Assembly (NCBI GenBank): GCA_002167285.1
Contig: NHDG01000019.1
Span: forward strand, 1 to 53,280
From: Planctomycetia bacterium TMED53
Lineage (GTDB): Bacteria; Planctomycetota; UBA8108; UBA1146
Direction of reading: 5' to 3'
DNA length: 53,280 nucleotides
A program made the position numbers and the translations under genes. The first letter of the stretch is position 1. Each line of letters starts with the position of its first letter. The notes under the pieces were generated by a model. The model was not told where the DNA came from, searched no databases, and saw nothing but the letters and a program-made list of their open reading frames with translations. Shown here in pieces: positions 8,553-16,803 of the stretch.

Positions 8553-10175
8553 ATGGCGGCAGCCCACCCAAAGGTATCGATATTCTGTTCGGGGCTTCTA
8601 CTTTTGCTCAGTTTTTGGATTTCTCCAATTGCTGACGCCGCCAAAATTTTCGTTCCTCAAGATATCGCCAGTATTCAAGAAGCCATCGATACCTCTGTTG
8701 AAGGGGATGAAATCATCGTCTCCCCGGGGGATTGGATCGGCCCCTTCGATTTTCTGGGAAAAAATATCACCGTACGCTCGAGTGCCGGCCCTGAGCAGAC
8801 GAGGCTCATCGGAACTGCAGCCAATTCAGTAGTGAGATTTGTTTCCGGGGAAGCCACTCAAGCGCTGCTTGAGGGGTTCTCTATCCGATCAGGGAGTGGC
8901 AGTGTGACGTCGACAGGGATTTGTGGTGGAGGTGTGCTCATCCTCAATTCCACACCAACGATCCGTAATTGCATCATTGAGGAAAATAGCGCTTCCTCTG
9001 GCGCAGGAGTTCACATTGAAGGCCCCACCTTTGGGATCGTTGTTTTCGAAGATGTCATCATTCGAAACAATAATGCTGCTGATGCCGGTGGCGGAGTGAC
9101 GATGGTGAGCAGCGCAGAAGTTACGATGACGAATTGTGTCATCGAAAACAACTTTGCACTGGTCGTCTCTGGTGGGATTCAGTGCGAAGAGAGTACGCTG
9201 ACTGCTTCGACTTGTACTCTCTCCGGCAACTCTTCAAGCCTTGCAGTGGGGGGCGCCTGGATATTCCTCGATTCGGAAGCTCAGTTTTTAAACTGTGTTA
9301 TTGAAAATAATGAATCTCCGATTTCAGGCGGAGGAATTGTGATTTCGGATCTAGGAAGAGCAACTCTAGACGGCTGCGTCATTAGGGATAATTTTGGCGG
9401 AAGTTCAGGTGGAGGAGTCCTCCTTGATTCAGGGTCGAGGCAGGAAGATCAGGTTATTCGAGGTTGCGTGTTTCATAACAATTACTCAGCAGATGGCGGA
9501 GCTCACTTGGCAGTAAGCTTCAATCCCGTGAGCTTAGTTGTTGAGAAGTGCACTTTTGGACTCACTGCTGTAAACAGTGGTTCTGCGATTAGCGTCAACA
9601 ATGGAAATCTAGAGGCAGTTTCAATCGATTCAAGCGTCATTCTTCCGGGAGCCGGACTCTCCATTGAAGCAATTCCAGGGTCCACTTTGGTACAGTACTC
9701 CTGCGTTGAAGATTTATTGGCGACCTCTGTGATGGCGATCGACACCATCGATATGGATCCTCTTTTCACCGACGCCGCTAACGGAATCTATACCCTGGAA
9801 CCTGGATCGCCCTGCATCGACAACGGCAATCCTCTCCTACCATTTGATGTCGATGGAACGATCACTGATATGGGAGCTCTCGGCCCAGCATTGGTTCCTG
9901 TCAGGGGTTTCCGTAGGGGAGATGTGGATCAATCAGGGATTGCCAACATCGCTGACGCGATTCAATTGTTGTCATTCCTCTTTGGCCCTGGGTCTGGAGT
10001 GGCTACATGCGCGGATGCGATGGATTGCAATGATGATGGATCTCTCAACCTCGCCGATGCCATTTCATTATTGGATACACTCTTTTTGTCAGGAGACCCC
10101 TTACCGACTCCCCATCTTGAGTGTGGACAAGATCCTACTGCGGATTCCCTCACTTGCGATTCATATTGCTCCTGA
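8553..10175 (+). CDS. Secreted right-handed beta-helix repeat protein with C-terminal dockerins
   Basis: This 540-residue protein has a signal peptide (about residues 1-29, hydrophobic LLLLLSFWISP, cleavage near ADA). The opening motif (IFVPQDIASIQEAIDTSVEGDEI) is typical of parallel beta-helix proteins of the pectate-lyase-like fold. The repeats NCIIEENSA, NCVIENNFA, NCVIENNES and GCVIRDNFG at about 25-residue spacing are coils of the helix. Residues from about 454 hold two dockerin loops (GDVDQSGIANIADA; NDDGSLNLADA) and a tail CGQDPTADSLTC like that of the peptidase at the window start. The start is ATG with GGAGG eight bases upstream. The role is unknown: such folds bind or cut polysaccharides, but no catalytic residues can be assigned, so a structural or adhesive role is equally possible. 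Confidence 0.88.
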   Translation: MAAAHPKVSIFCSGLLLLLSFWISPIADAAKIFVPQDIASIQEAIDTSVEGDEIIVSPGDWIGPFDFLGKNITVRSSAGPEQTRLIGTAANSVVRFVSGEATQALLEGFSIRSGSGSVTSTGICGGGVLILNSTPTIRNCIIEENSASSGAGVHIEGPTFGIVVFEDVIIRNNNAADAGGGVTMVSSAEVTMTNCVIENNFALVVSGGIQCEESTLTASTCTLSGNSSSLAVGGAWIFLDSEAQFLNCVIENNESPISGGGIVISDLGRATLDGCVIRDNFGGSSGGGVLLDSGSRQEDQVIRGCVFHNNYSADGGAHLAVSFNPVSLVVEKCTFGLTAVNSGSAISVNNGNLEAVSIDSSVILPGAGLSIEAIPGSTLVQYSCVEDLLATSVMAIDTIDMDPLFTDAANGIYTLEPGSPCIDNGNPLLPFDVDGTITDMGALGPALVPVRGFRRGDVDQSGIANIADAIQLLSFLFGPGSGVATCADAMDCNDDGSLNLADAISLLDTLFLSGDPLPTPHLECGQDPTADSLTCDSYCS

Positions 10176-10260
10176 GCGGTAGATCCTCACTTGACCCGAG
10201 TTGATTCACGATTGAAACTCGATCCCAGTAAATCCGTTGTGATTTGGGAAAGGTGGGGGA

Positions 10261-11184
10261 TTGGCCAAGGTACTGCAGCTCAATGCGACCATAGAAGCTC
10301 GCGAAGATTTTTCAGACGAGTTAGCGATCTTCAAAGTCCGGCCCGATGAACCACTTCCTGAAGGGGATTGGTTCGTGCCAGGCCAGTACATGGTCATCGG
10401 TGTCAACAACACTCAGGAGCCGGAACTCGCAGGGGTCCAGAGGCCAATGTCTATCGCTTCCGAGCCTGCCCAAAGAAACCATGTCGAGTTTTATATTCGT
10501 AGGGTAGGAAAACCGGAGTCTAAAAACCCACTGACCCATTCCTTGTTTCGGTTACGTGAAGGGGAGAGGGTTTTTCTGCGTCCCAAGCCCAAGGGCCATT
10601 TCACAATCCCCGGAACAGTAGGGCAGGAAGATTCCCGCTGGCGGGTGTTCGTCAGTGCAGGGACTGGCTTGGCTCCTTTCGTGTCAATTGCTAGGGATGA
10701 TTTGACTCAGGGCAGACCCTTGAACAAGACATGCATCATTCATGGTGCCTCAAGACCGGGAGATCTCGGGTATCGAAGCGAGTTGGAAGCCCTTGCTGAG
10801 GAGCATGGACTTGTCTATCTGCCGACTGTCAGTAGGCCAGCGGATCATCCAGATTGGAGCGGATTACAGGGGCGGGCGGAAGACCGCTTTCTGCCCGATG
10901 AGCTAGCGCTTCTTGAAGAGCGGATGAGCTTACCCACGGGGACCCTGGGCCCCGAAAATACCGTGGTTTTGGTGTGTGGTCTTCAGGGGACGATCGGTGA
11001 GTCTTTGGTCCGACTTGCGAAGAGAGGATTTGTCCCCGCCGAGAAGAAGATTCGCAAAAAGCTGGAGATTCCGGAGGATCTTCCCGGCTCATTTTTCTTT
11101 GAGCAGTACGATTCTGAGCCTGTGATCGACCTTGAGAATGGTGCGCTCATCGAGGAGCTGAAATCGGACCTTGGGATCGAATAG
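10261..11184 (+). CDS. Ferredoxin-NADP+ reductase-like flavin oxidoreductase
   Basis: The 307-residue protein has an N-terminal beta-barrel FAD domain with RPMSIAS (residues 61-67, the R-x-Y/M-S flavin-binding pattern) and a nucleotide domain with SAGTGLAPF (132-140) and a late VCGLQGTIGES segment, where the family has its C-G-x-x-x-M/I motif. These are features of the ferredoxin-NADP+ reductase superfamily, which moves electrons between NAD(P)H and a protein partner in the cytoplasm. There is no iron-sulphur Cys cluster. The start is TTG, preceded by an AGG(T)GGGGGA-type site. It stands alone between the beta-helix gene and the FHA-peptidase gene. The electron partner is not known; the 2-oxoacid:ferredoxin oxidoreductase elsewhere in the window is a possible source of reduced ferredoxin. 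Confidence 0.85.
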   Translation: MAKVLQLNATIEAREDFSDELAIFKVRPDEPLPEGDWFVPGQYMVIGVNNTQEPELAGVQRPMSIASEPAQRNHVEFYIRRVGKPESKNPLTHSLFRLREGERVFLRPKPKGHFTIPGTVGQEDSRWRVFVSAGTGLAPFVSIARDDLTQGRPLNKTCIIHGASRPGDLGYRSELEALAEEHGLVYLPTVSRPADHPDWSGLQGRAEDRFLPDELALLEERMSLPTGTLGPENTVVLVCGLQGTIGESLVRLAKRGFVPAEKKIRKKLEIPEDLPGSFFFEQYDSEPVIDLENGALIEELKSDLGIE

Positions 11185-11210
11185 GGCCGTTAAACTCTGG
11201 ATATGAAGGC

Positions 11211-11248
11211 GAGGCTCATGGAAGATATCCGTGAAAGAAATGAGCCTC
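11211..11248 (+). promoter_or_regulatory. Nine-base inverted repeat abutting the start codon of the FHA-peptidase gene
   Basis: GAGGCTCAT at 11211-11219 and ATGAGCCTC at 11240-11248 are perfect complements separated by 20 bases. The start ATG is at 11250, one base after the second arm. In RNA the stem would sit exactly where a ribosome lands, and no other strong ribosome-binding site is visible. It could act as a translational switch, a weak terminator for the preceding gene, or a protein site on DNA. Confidence 0.4.
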
Positions 11249-11249
11249 C

Positions 11250-14200
11250 ATGTCTAATAGCCCCTCTGAGAAGTTGACCCTTCACTTTCGCCATGGAACT
11301 GACTCTCGTCAGATTCCTACTTCCGGTGTGACCAGCATCACGATTGGCCGATCTGCAGAGTGTACGATCTGCCTCGACATACCCAAGATTAGCAGAGTTC
11401 ATGCTGAGATTAGAATTGATGATTCTGGTTTCAGGTTGATCGACAAAAAATCTTCTAATGGCACTTTGCTCAATGGTGATCGTATCGAAACTGCGCGTCT
11501 TCGAGAGGGAGACCGTATCGAAATTGGTGCAGCGGTCATCGAAGTTCGCAATGCCGCAACAAAGATTGAGCGGCCACGTGCAGGTAGAAAAAAACAAGCA
11601 GTCCCCGCTTCAAACCGTGGGGGACGTTCCACAAGTCCTTCCGCAGCAGCCGCTTCAAGCACAGAAGAATCAGAAGTCGTAGCGGCCTCTCAGCAGCGTC
11701 GATCAAGACCAACCCTTGTCAATAAGCTGGCAGATTTATCACTTTTGGTATTGCTAGTTGTTTTGGTGGGCCTCGTCGCCATGGAGTATTCGAAGGGACC
11801 TGGAAAGATCGTCCGTGAAGTACAGCCGGCGATCGGTGAAGCCACTTCCGAAGAATCAAGCCTGGAGATTGCCAGGCCTATGGATGACGGGGAAGTCTCT
11901 CTCAAGCTTCTTGAGCAGGAGATGGCCGATGGGGAGTTGGGCTGGGATGCCATAGAAGGTTTGAGGTCGATCGCTCGCAGGCAACCTGGAAGCAGGGCTG
12001 CCAATACTTGCCTCGATCTCGCTGAGGCCCTGGAAGGTGTCAAAGGGGTCACTATCGTTCAGCGAAGAGAAACTCTTGAAGAGTTGTTGACGCCTATGGT
12101 GCTGGGTCAGGAGTTCGGTGAAGCCTCAGCAGTCGCCCGCTTTCTCGCAAATGTAGATTCTGAACAAACGACCGATCGTTATTGGACTGATCGGGCAGAC
12201 CAGATAGGAAAGATGGCACGAGCAGACATCCGTAAGCTCGATGAACAGGTCACTGGTTTACTCGATTTAAGGCGACCAGGGGAAGCACTTCGTCTCGTCG
12301 CAGCCTCTCGTCAGAGACTCGGCGGATTTCAAGAATTTGAATCGATGCTGACGGATCTGGTCGAAGGTGTGGCCGACCTGAAACTGAAGGAACCACCAAG
12401 GCGAGTTTCCGCTCCAAGGGAGTGGAGTGAGTTACTTTCTCGATCCCGCAGGTATTTGGAAGAGTGTCGCTACTCTGATCTCGCACCGGTGTTGTACCGT
12501 GCTCTTTCTCTTGAGCTTCCTCCAACTGATCACATTCAAGCGCTCGAGCTTCTAGTTAAAGCAGGAGCTCTTACAGCGATGTTTGAAGAGTTTATTGAAG
12601 GCGCATCAGGTGGGGATCTTTCGGTGAGAATCTCCGGGTCACCGATGCGGGTACTTCGTGCAACTCGAGAAGGTGTCGAACTTGAACGCGATATCGCCGG
12701 TGGAAAGCAAACGATTGAGAAGAGTTGGCTTGAGGTGACCTCGACCGACAAGTCAGCACTATTCAGAGCAGTTCCTCACTCCGTGGAAGGAGTGATGGGG
12801 TTGGTATTCCTCGCTGAGGTCGCTGGAGACGATGAGGGGTTTCACCGGTCTTTGGTGAATCTGCACCGAAGAAAAAATGGGGAAGGATTGGCAGAAGCGA
12901 TTCTGATGAAAGCTCGGCCGGGAATTCCTCCGGGTTCAAAATTTGAGGAGTTTGACGGTCGTTTGGTAACGAAGTTAGAGAAAGAAAATCTTCTTGAGGA
13001 ACGTCGTCTGAAAAAGGAACGCGAAAAGGAAGCGATCGCTGAAGCGAAGCGATTGCAGAAATCTCAAAAGATCGATGTGATCGTCGATTATGCACAACTC
13101 TTGAGGGAGCAGGGCTCATTCAGCCTGGCGGATCAAATGCTCCGTGAGGTCGTCGCAAAATCGGATGATGCTGAGCAATCTGCTGAAGCGAGAAGGCTAT
13201 TGGCAGATCCATACCTAGCGGTGGTTCCTTTGCGAGAGAGTGGTGATCCAACAAATCGGATTGATCTGTTCATCCTTGGAGATGGTTATCAGGTTAATGA
13301 TGAACAACAAACCCAATTTTTGAACCACGCCAAAACCTGCGAAAGGCTCCTCTTCTCAGTCGATCCTTACAGAGAGTATGAACAATACTTCAACTGCTCT
13401 GCGGTTCACCTTCAATCGGTGGACAATGGAGTCTCTCGGGAGCCGGGTGAAATAGACAAGGACACTCCTCTAGGCTGTCTCGTTCGATACGACGTTTTGA
13501 CCTCCAACGCTGGGATGGTGTTCTCGATTACAGATCGTCTTGGCGAGGCAGGTAAAGATCGCCAAACGGTGGTGATCGCCAACGACGTTGCAGGAGTTGC
13601 GACTGGTGGAGGTGGAGTTACTAGTCTTCCAAAAGGTGCGCTCGGTCTCGTTCACCACGAGGTTGGTCACTCATTTGGCGGATTGAATGACGAGTACGAT
13701 AACGAACCGGGTCAAGATCCAGACAAGCAACCTCCGCCCCCCAGGGATGCGATCGTGCCGACGAGGCCGGGACCTCCTAATCTGATGCACGGCAGTGATA
13801 AAGCGGACGTCGCCTCCAAAGTGATTTGGCAAGAGTGGATCGATGCGGAGGATCGTTGGTGGAACAACAGTACCGTCGGTCTCTTTGAGGGTGGGGATCG
13901 AAAGCCTTACCACGTCTGGCGACCTCAGTTGTCATGCATGATGCGGGATTTGAGCGGATTCTGTGTGGTTTGTATGGAACACATGGTCAAGCAGATTTAT
14001 CGCAATGTTCGTCCCGTGGATAGGGTTGAGCCCGAGCCCGGGGAATTGGTTCTCAAAAAAGAAGATGAGGATGAAATCATCCTCAAAGTGTGGACTTTGC
14101 AGCCGCGAACCCATGATTTGGATGTGACTTGGAGAGTACTCTCCTTTGGATTGCAGAAACCTGCTGCAGCAGGGGGAGAGGCCTCCAAGGGCCAGACCGC

Positions 14201-14420
14201 CGTTAACGATCAACGGCAGGGAGAACTGTGGAGAAGATCTCAAAGTGGGCTCGACGCCACCGGTAAAACGGTTCGGGCAGCTCAATTGCGTGCTAAGGAT
14301 TTAGAACCGGGATGGCACAGGGTGCGCTGTTCCATCAAAGATCCCACACCGTGGGTACTTCGGGATGACGAAGGGTTACTGACCCAGGAATTGGAATGGT
14401 GGGTGGAAGTCCGGCCTTAA
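11250..14420 (+). CDS. FHA domain - transmembrane - M64 (IgA peptidase-like) metallopeptidase fusion
   Basis: The 1056-residue protein has three parts. Residues about 8-100 are an FHA domain, a phosphothreonine reader, with GRS (33-35), SRVHAEI (48-54) and SSNGT (68-72). After a Ser/Ala/Lys-rich linker, a single membrane helix lies at about 163-180. A long helical region (about 200-650) follows, with no recognised fold. The C-terminal part (about 665-960) is a peptidase M64 domain: IDLFILGDGYQVND near its start, the zinc site HHEVGHSFGGLNDEYDN (HEVGH at 803-807), and later PNLMHG, CMMRDLSGFCVVC and the W-rich W-x-x-W segment typical of the family. So a cytoplasmic FHA module and an outward-facing protease are likely joined across a membrane. 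Both domain calls are firm; their fusion is unusual. A MinD/ParA-like ATPase gene follows. Confidence 0.9.
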   Translation: MSNSPSEKLTLHFRHGTDSRQIPTSGVTSITIGRSAECTICLDIPKISRVHAEIRIDDSGFRLIDKKSSNGTLLNGDRIETARLREGDRIEIGAAVIEVRNAATKIERPRAGRKKQAVPASNRGGRSTSPSAAAASSTEESEVVAASQQRRSRPTLVNKLADLSLLVLLVVLVGLVAMEYSKGPGKIVREVQPAIGEATSEESSLEIARPMDDGEVSLKLLEQEMADGELGWDAIEGLRSIARRQPGSRAANTCLDLAEALEGVKGVTIVQRRETLEELLTPMVLGQEFGEASAVARFLANVDSEQTTDRYWTDRADQIGKMARADIRKLDEQVTGLLDLRRPGEALRLVAASRQRLGGFQEFESMLTDLVEGVADLKLKEPPRRVSAPREWSELLSRSRRYLEECRYSDLAPVLYRALSLELPPTDHIQALELLVKAGALTAMFEEFIEGASGGDLSVRISGSPMRVLRATREGVELERDIAGGKQTIEKSWLEVTSTDKSALFRAVPHSVEGVMGLVFLAEVAGDDEGFHRSLVNLHRRKNGEGLAEAILMKARPGIPPGSKFEEFDGRLVTKLEKENLLEERRLKKEREKEAIAEAKRLQKSQKIDVIVDYAQLLREQGSFSLADQMLREVVAKSDDAEQSAEARRLLADPYLAVVPLRESGDPTNRIDLFILGDGYQVNDEQQTQFLNHAKTCERLLFSVDPYREYEQYFNCSAVHLQSVDNGVSREPGEIDKDTPLGCLVRYDVLTSNAGMVFSITDRLGEAGKDRQTVVIANDVAGVATGGGGVTSLPKGALGLVHHEVGHSFGGLNDEYDNEPGQDPDKQPPPPRDAIVPTRPGPPNLMHGSDKADVASKVIWQEWIDAEDRWWNNSTVGLFEGGDRKPYHVWRPQLSCMMRDLSGFCVVCMEHMVKQIYRNVRPVDRVEPEPGELVLKKEDEDEIILKVWTLQPRTHDLDVTWRVLSFGLQKPAAAGGEASKGQTAVNDQRQGELWRRSQSGLDATGKTVRAAQLRAKDLEPGWHRVRCSIKDPTPWVLRDDEGLLTQELEWWVEVRP

Positions 14421-14509
14421 TCCCTTCATGATGGGGCTGCGCCGTCCACAGAATTCAACAGCGAAGCCTTACGCAAGCTCCGCCCTCTTCCTTGAAATGA
14501 GGATGATTC

Positions 14510-15340
14510 GTGTCAGATTTCAAGACCATCGCTATTACCAGTGGCAAAGGCGGCGTCGGAAAAACCCACCTGTCTGTGGCGGCCAGCATCGAATGGGCCC
14601 GTTGTGGTCAGAGAGTGATTCTCGTCGATATCGATCTAAATACTCCCAACGCTCACATCTATCTTTCAGTCAAAGATCCTCGCTGGACCCTGAAGGATGT
14701 TTTGAAGGGGTCCTGTTCTTTGGAGGACGCTCTGATCGAGATTCCTGAAAGTAACTGGGGAGGAACTCAAGGTAATCCAGGGGGCTCCCTACATCTGTTA
14801 CCTGGATCTGTCGACAGAGCCGATTTGCTGGAAATGTCGTTAGCTGATCACAAGCACTTACAAAGTATGCTCGATGACCAAAAACATAGGGCAGATCTGA
14901 TCGTTTTCGACACGGGGGCCGGTGTCGATCATCACCTCCTGCTTTGCTGTGACTACTGCGAAGAGGTGCTGGTGGTGACCAATTCGGAAGCTTCCTCAAG
15001 GTCGGATGCGGTAACAGTGCTCTTTTGTTTGGCGGTTCTCGATTCAAAGCCCTCCCGTTGGCTGGTTCCAAACTTGGTCGAAGATCAAGTTCAAGGGAGA
15101 AGGCTCTTCGATCATTTCCAACAAAAAACAAATGACAAAGAGCTAAAGTGGGCAGGGGCGATCAGGGAAGATGGTTCACTAAGAGATGCAGCGATGATTG
15201 GGAAACTGGTTTCAATTGAGGAGCCGGGATCGAATGCTGCGATGGATATTCGAAACATCGCGAGAAAGGTCTTGGAGGTCGCAGCCGGAGAAACGGATGG
15301 AGAATTCATCCGTCGTATCGACGATATCATTAGCGGTTGA
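14510..15340 (+). CDS. MinD/ParA-like P-loop ATPase
   Basis: The 276-residue protein opens with the deviant Walker A SGKGGVGKTH (residues 11-20, with the signature Lys13) and has the ADLIVFDTGAG switch II segment, features of the MinD/ParA/FlhG class. These ATPases dimerise on ATP and place proteins on membranes or DNA. Unlike MinD, no clear C-terminal amphipathic membrane helix is seen. FlhG is an alternative, but no flagellar gene is in the window. The start is GTG with GAGG upstream; the gene follows the FHA-peptidase after about 90 bases and may share its operon. Its role there is not known. Confidence 0.85.
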   Translation: MSDFKTIAITSGKGGVGKTHLSVAASIEWARCGQRVILVDIDLNTPNAHIYLSVKDPRWTLKDVLKGSCSLEDALIEIPESNWGGTQGNPGGSLHLLPGSVDRADLLEMSLADHKHLQSMLDDQKHRADLIVFDTGAGVDHHLLLCCDYCEEVLVVTNSEASSRSDAVTVLFCLAVLDSKPSRWLVPNLVEDQVQGRRLFDHFQQKTNDKELKWAGAIREDGSLRDAAMIGKLVSIEEPGSNAAMDIRNIARKVLEVAAGETDGEFIRRIDDIISG

Positions 15341-15365
15341 GCTCAAACTTGCATTTCAATCACCC

Positions 15366-15394
15366 AAAAAAAATCCAGCGCGAAATCGCGCTGG
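15366..15394 (-). terminator. Intrinsic terminator of rpmH
   Basis: The arms CCAGCGCGA and TCGCGCTGG (15375-15394 on the plus strand) form a perfect nine-pair stem with a two-base loop. Read on the minus strand, the stem is followed by eight T residues (15366-15373), the classic Rho-independent form. It lies about 27 bases after the rpmH stop. Confidence 0.9.
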
Positions 15395-15420
15395 AAGTAA
15401 ATTTGAACTCAATGTGAGAC

Positions 15421-15558
15421 CTAGCCCCATGCTGTCAGGCGGGTGCTTCCTTTACGGCGGCGAGCGTTGATTTGCTTGCGACCGGCTTTGGTCTTCATGC
15501 GGGCGCGAAAACCTTGACGCTTACGCTTGATACCGCTTTTTCTGATCCTGACCTTCAT
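15421..15558 (-). CDS. rpmH: 50S ribosomal protein bL34
   Basis: This 45-residue, strongly basic protein contains KRKRQGFRARMKTKAGRKQI and ARRRKGSTRLTA, the conserved core of bL34, a component of the large ribosomal subunit. The start is the ATG at 15558 because GGAGG lies directly upstream; the longer reading up to 15618 adds 20 residues that do not belong to the family. In most bacteria rpmH is followed by rnpA near dnaA. Here no rnpA follows: a terminator comes after about 27 bases, so the usual rpmH-rnpA pair is broken. No dnaA gene or clear origin is seen in the window. Confidence 0.96.
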   Translation of the reverse strand: MKVRIRKSGIKRKRQGFRARMKTKAGRKQINARRRKGSTRLTAWG

Positions 15559-15669
15559 TTTTCCTCCGTGAGATTTAAACCGAACGAGAAGTCTATCTGC
15601 CTGGCCTCGGGGGTGCAACGGTTTCCGTGGAATCCTGGGATTTAGCGCCGATCTGAGGCTATTTGGGGC

Positions 15670-16803
15670 CTATTTCGTGGTTTTTGGCACCAGAGCCTGG
15701 ACCTTCCAGGTCGCACCGGGAGTGGCACTGATCTCAGCTTCTCTAGCGGGCGAAAGCACCTTTTTGCGGTGATGAACAAATCTTCTCGAGGAGCCTTCGC
15801 GGTCTTTAGGGATGAACTCGTAACCGTGACCCCAATCGCCGGCGTAGAGGAAGATCTGCACGTCTTTCCACTGTTTATTGCTCCCCATCGAGGGGCTGGA
15901 TCCTCGCAGCGAGATCGATTTTCCCTGAACGAGATAGCTCCAGCTTCGACGATCTGCGCTGGAATGAAACGCGCCGATTCCACTCCTAAAATTCCAGAAC
16001 TCACCGCCTTTGAGTTCGAGGGTGACCTGCAAACTGTCCACTGAAGCTGGGAGTTCTATCTTCCAGGGATTCTCTTTGCTTCCGGTTCCTTGAGAGGGGG
16101 GAGTGGTATCGTTTTCAGAGGAGGTGAGCCAGGTTATCCAGTGGTGTTCTCCATGATCCCTAATTCGAATATTTTTCCATTGCACCTGGAGTGGTTCAGT
16201 TTGATTGGAACCCACGCCATGAACTTGAAGACCGATGACACCCTTTAAACGTTGGCCGCATCGAGTCTTCGCTGCAGGGACTCCATTTAAAAAGGTTTCG
16301 ATCATGGCCCCACGAGTCACCACTCGAACATGGTTCCAGTCGTCGATGTTATGAGCGGCGATGGCCTCAGGATTGTTTGACAGATCACTGAGCCAGCCGC
16401 GATCCCCTTCCTCGTAGATACCTGCGCTCCAGAACCTTTGTCGATCTTCATCCATGTCGATTTCGATCTGGCAGCCACGCATGCGTCCATCGATTACCTC
16501 GCTACGGATTTGAACACCGGCGTTCAGCTTGCTATCGACTTTGAATTCGTATTCCAGATCAAAGTCGCCCCAGGTCTTCTCTGTGACGAGGAAGGTGTTG
16601 GGACTTCCGGGGACAGTCGTGCCGGTGACGACCCCATCTTTAACGCTGTATTGAGCAGGGCCACAGCAGATCTTCCAACCAGACAGATCCTCCGGAGGGG
16701 TCAGCTCTTGCCACTCTGGTAAGACTTGTAGATTCAAATGTGCTGGATCGTTTTCGGATAGAAGAAGTGAGGGTACCAAGAGTAACAGTACAAAGGTCGT
16801 CAT
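15670..16803 (-). CDS. Exported DUF1080 (3-keto-disaccharide hydrolase-like) protein
   Basis: After a signal peptide (MTTFVLLLLVPSLLL), residues about 30-220 show the DUF1080 jelly-roll pattern: LSGWKICCGPAQYSVKDGV, FLVTEKTWGDFDLEYEFKV, NAGVQIRSEVIDGRMRGCQI and DDWNHVRVV, NGVPAAKTRC. Some proteins of this family cleave 3-keto-glycosides in the periplasm, others only bind sugars. A second, less clear beta-rich domain follows to residue 377. The start is the ATG at 16803: it overlaps the stop of the upstream PVC-heme gene as ATGA and has AGAAGGA before it. The next-door dehydrogenase-like protein with a cytochrome c fits a periplasmic sugar-oxidation route, but that is inferred from context only. 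Confidence 0.85.
   Translation of the reverse strand: MTTFVLLLLVPSLLLSENDPAHLNLQVLPEWQELTPPEDLSGWKICCGPAQYSVKDGVVTGTTVPGSPNTFLVTEKTWGDFDLEYEFKVDSKLNAGVQIRSEVIDGRMRGCQIEIDMDEDRQRFWSAGIYEEGDRGWLSDLSNNPEAIAAHNIDDWNHVRVVTRGAMIETFLNGVPAAKTRCGQRLKGVIGLQVHGVGSNQTEPLQVQWKNIRIRDHGEHHWITWLTSSENDTTPPSQGTGSKENPWKIELPASVDSLQVTLELKGGEFWNFRSGIGAFHSSADRRSWSYLVQGKSISLRGSSPSMGSNKQWKDVQIFLYAGDWGHGYEFIPKDREGSSRRFVHHRKKVLSPAREAEISATPGATWKVQALVPKTTK

Noticed and set aside
15421-15618. Longer rpmH reading of 65 residues
   Set aside because: The extra 20 residues do not fit bL34 and the inner ATG has GGAGG directly before it.
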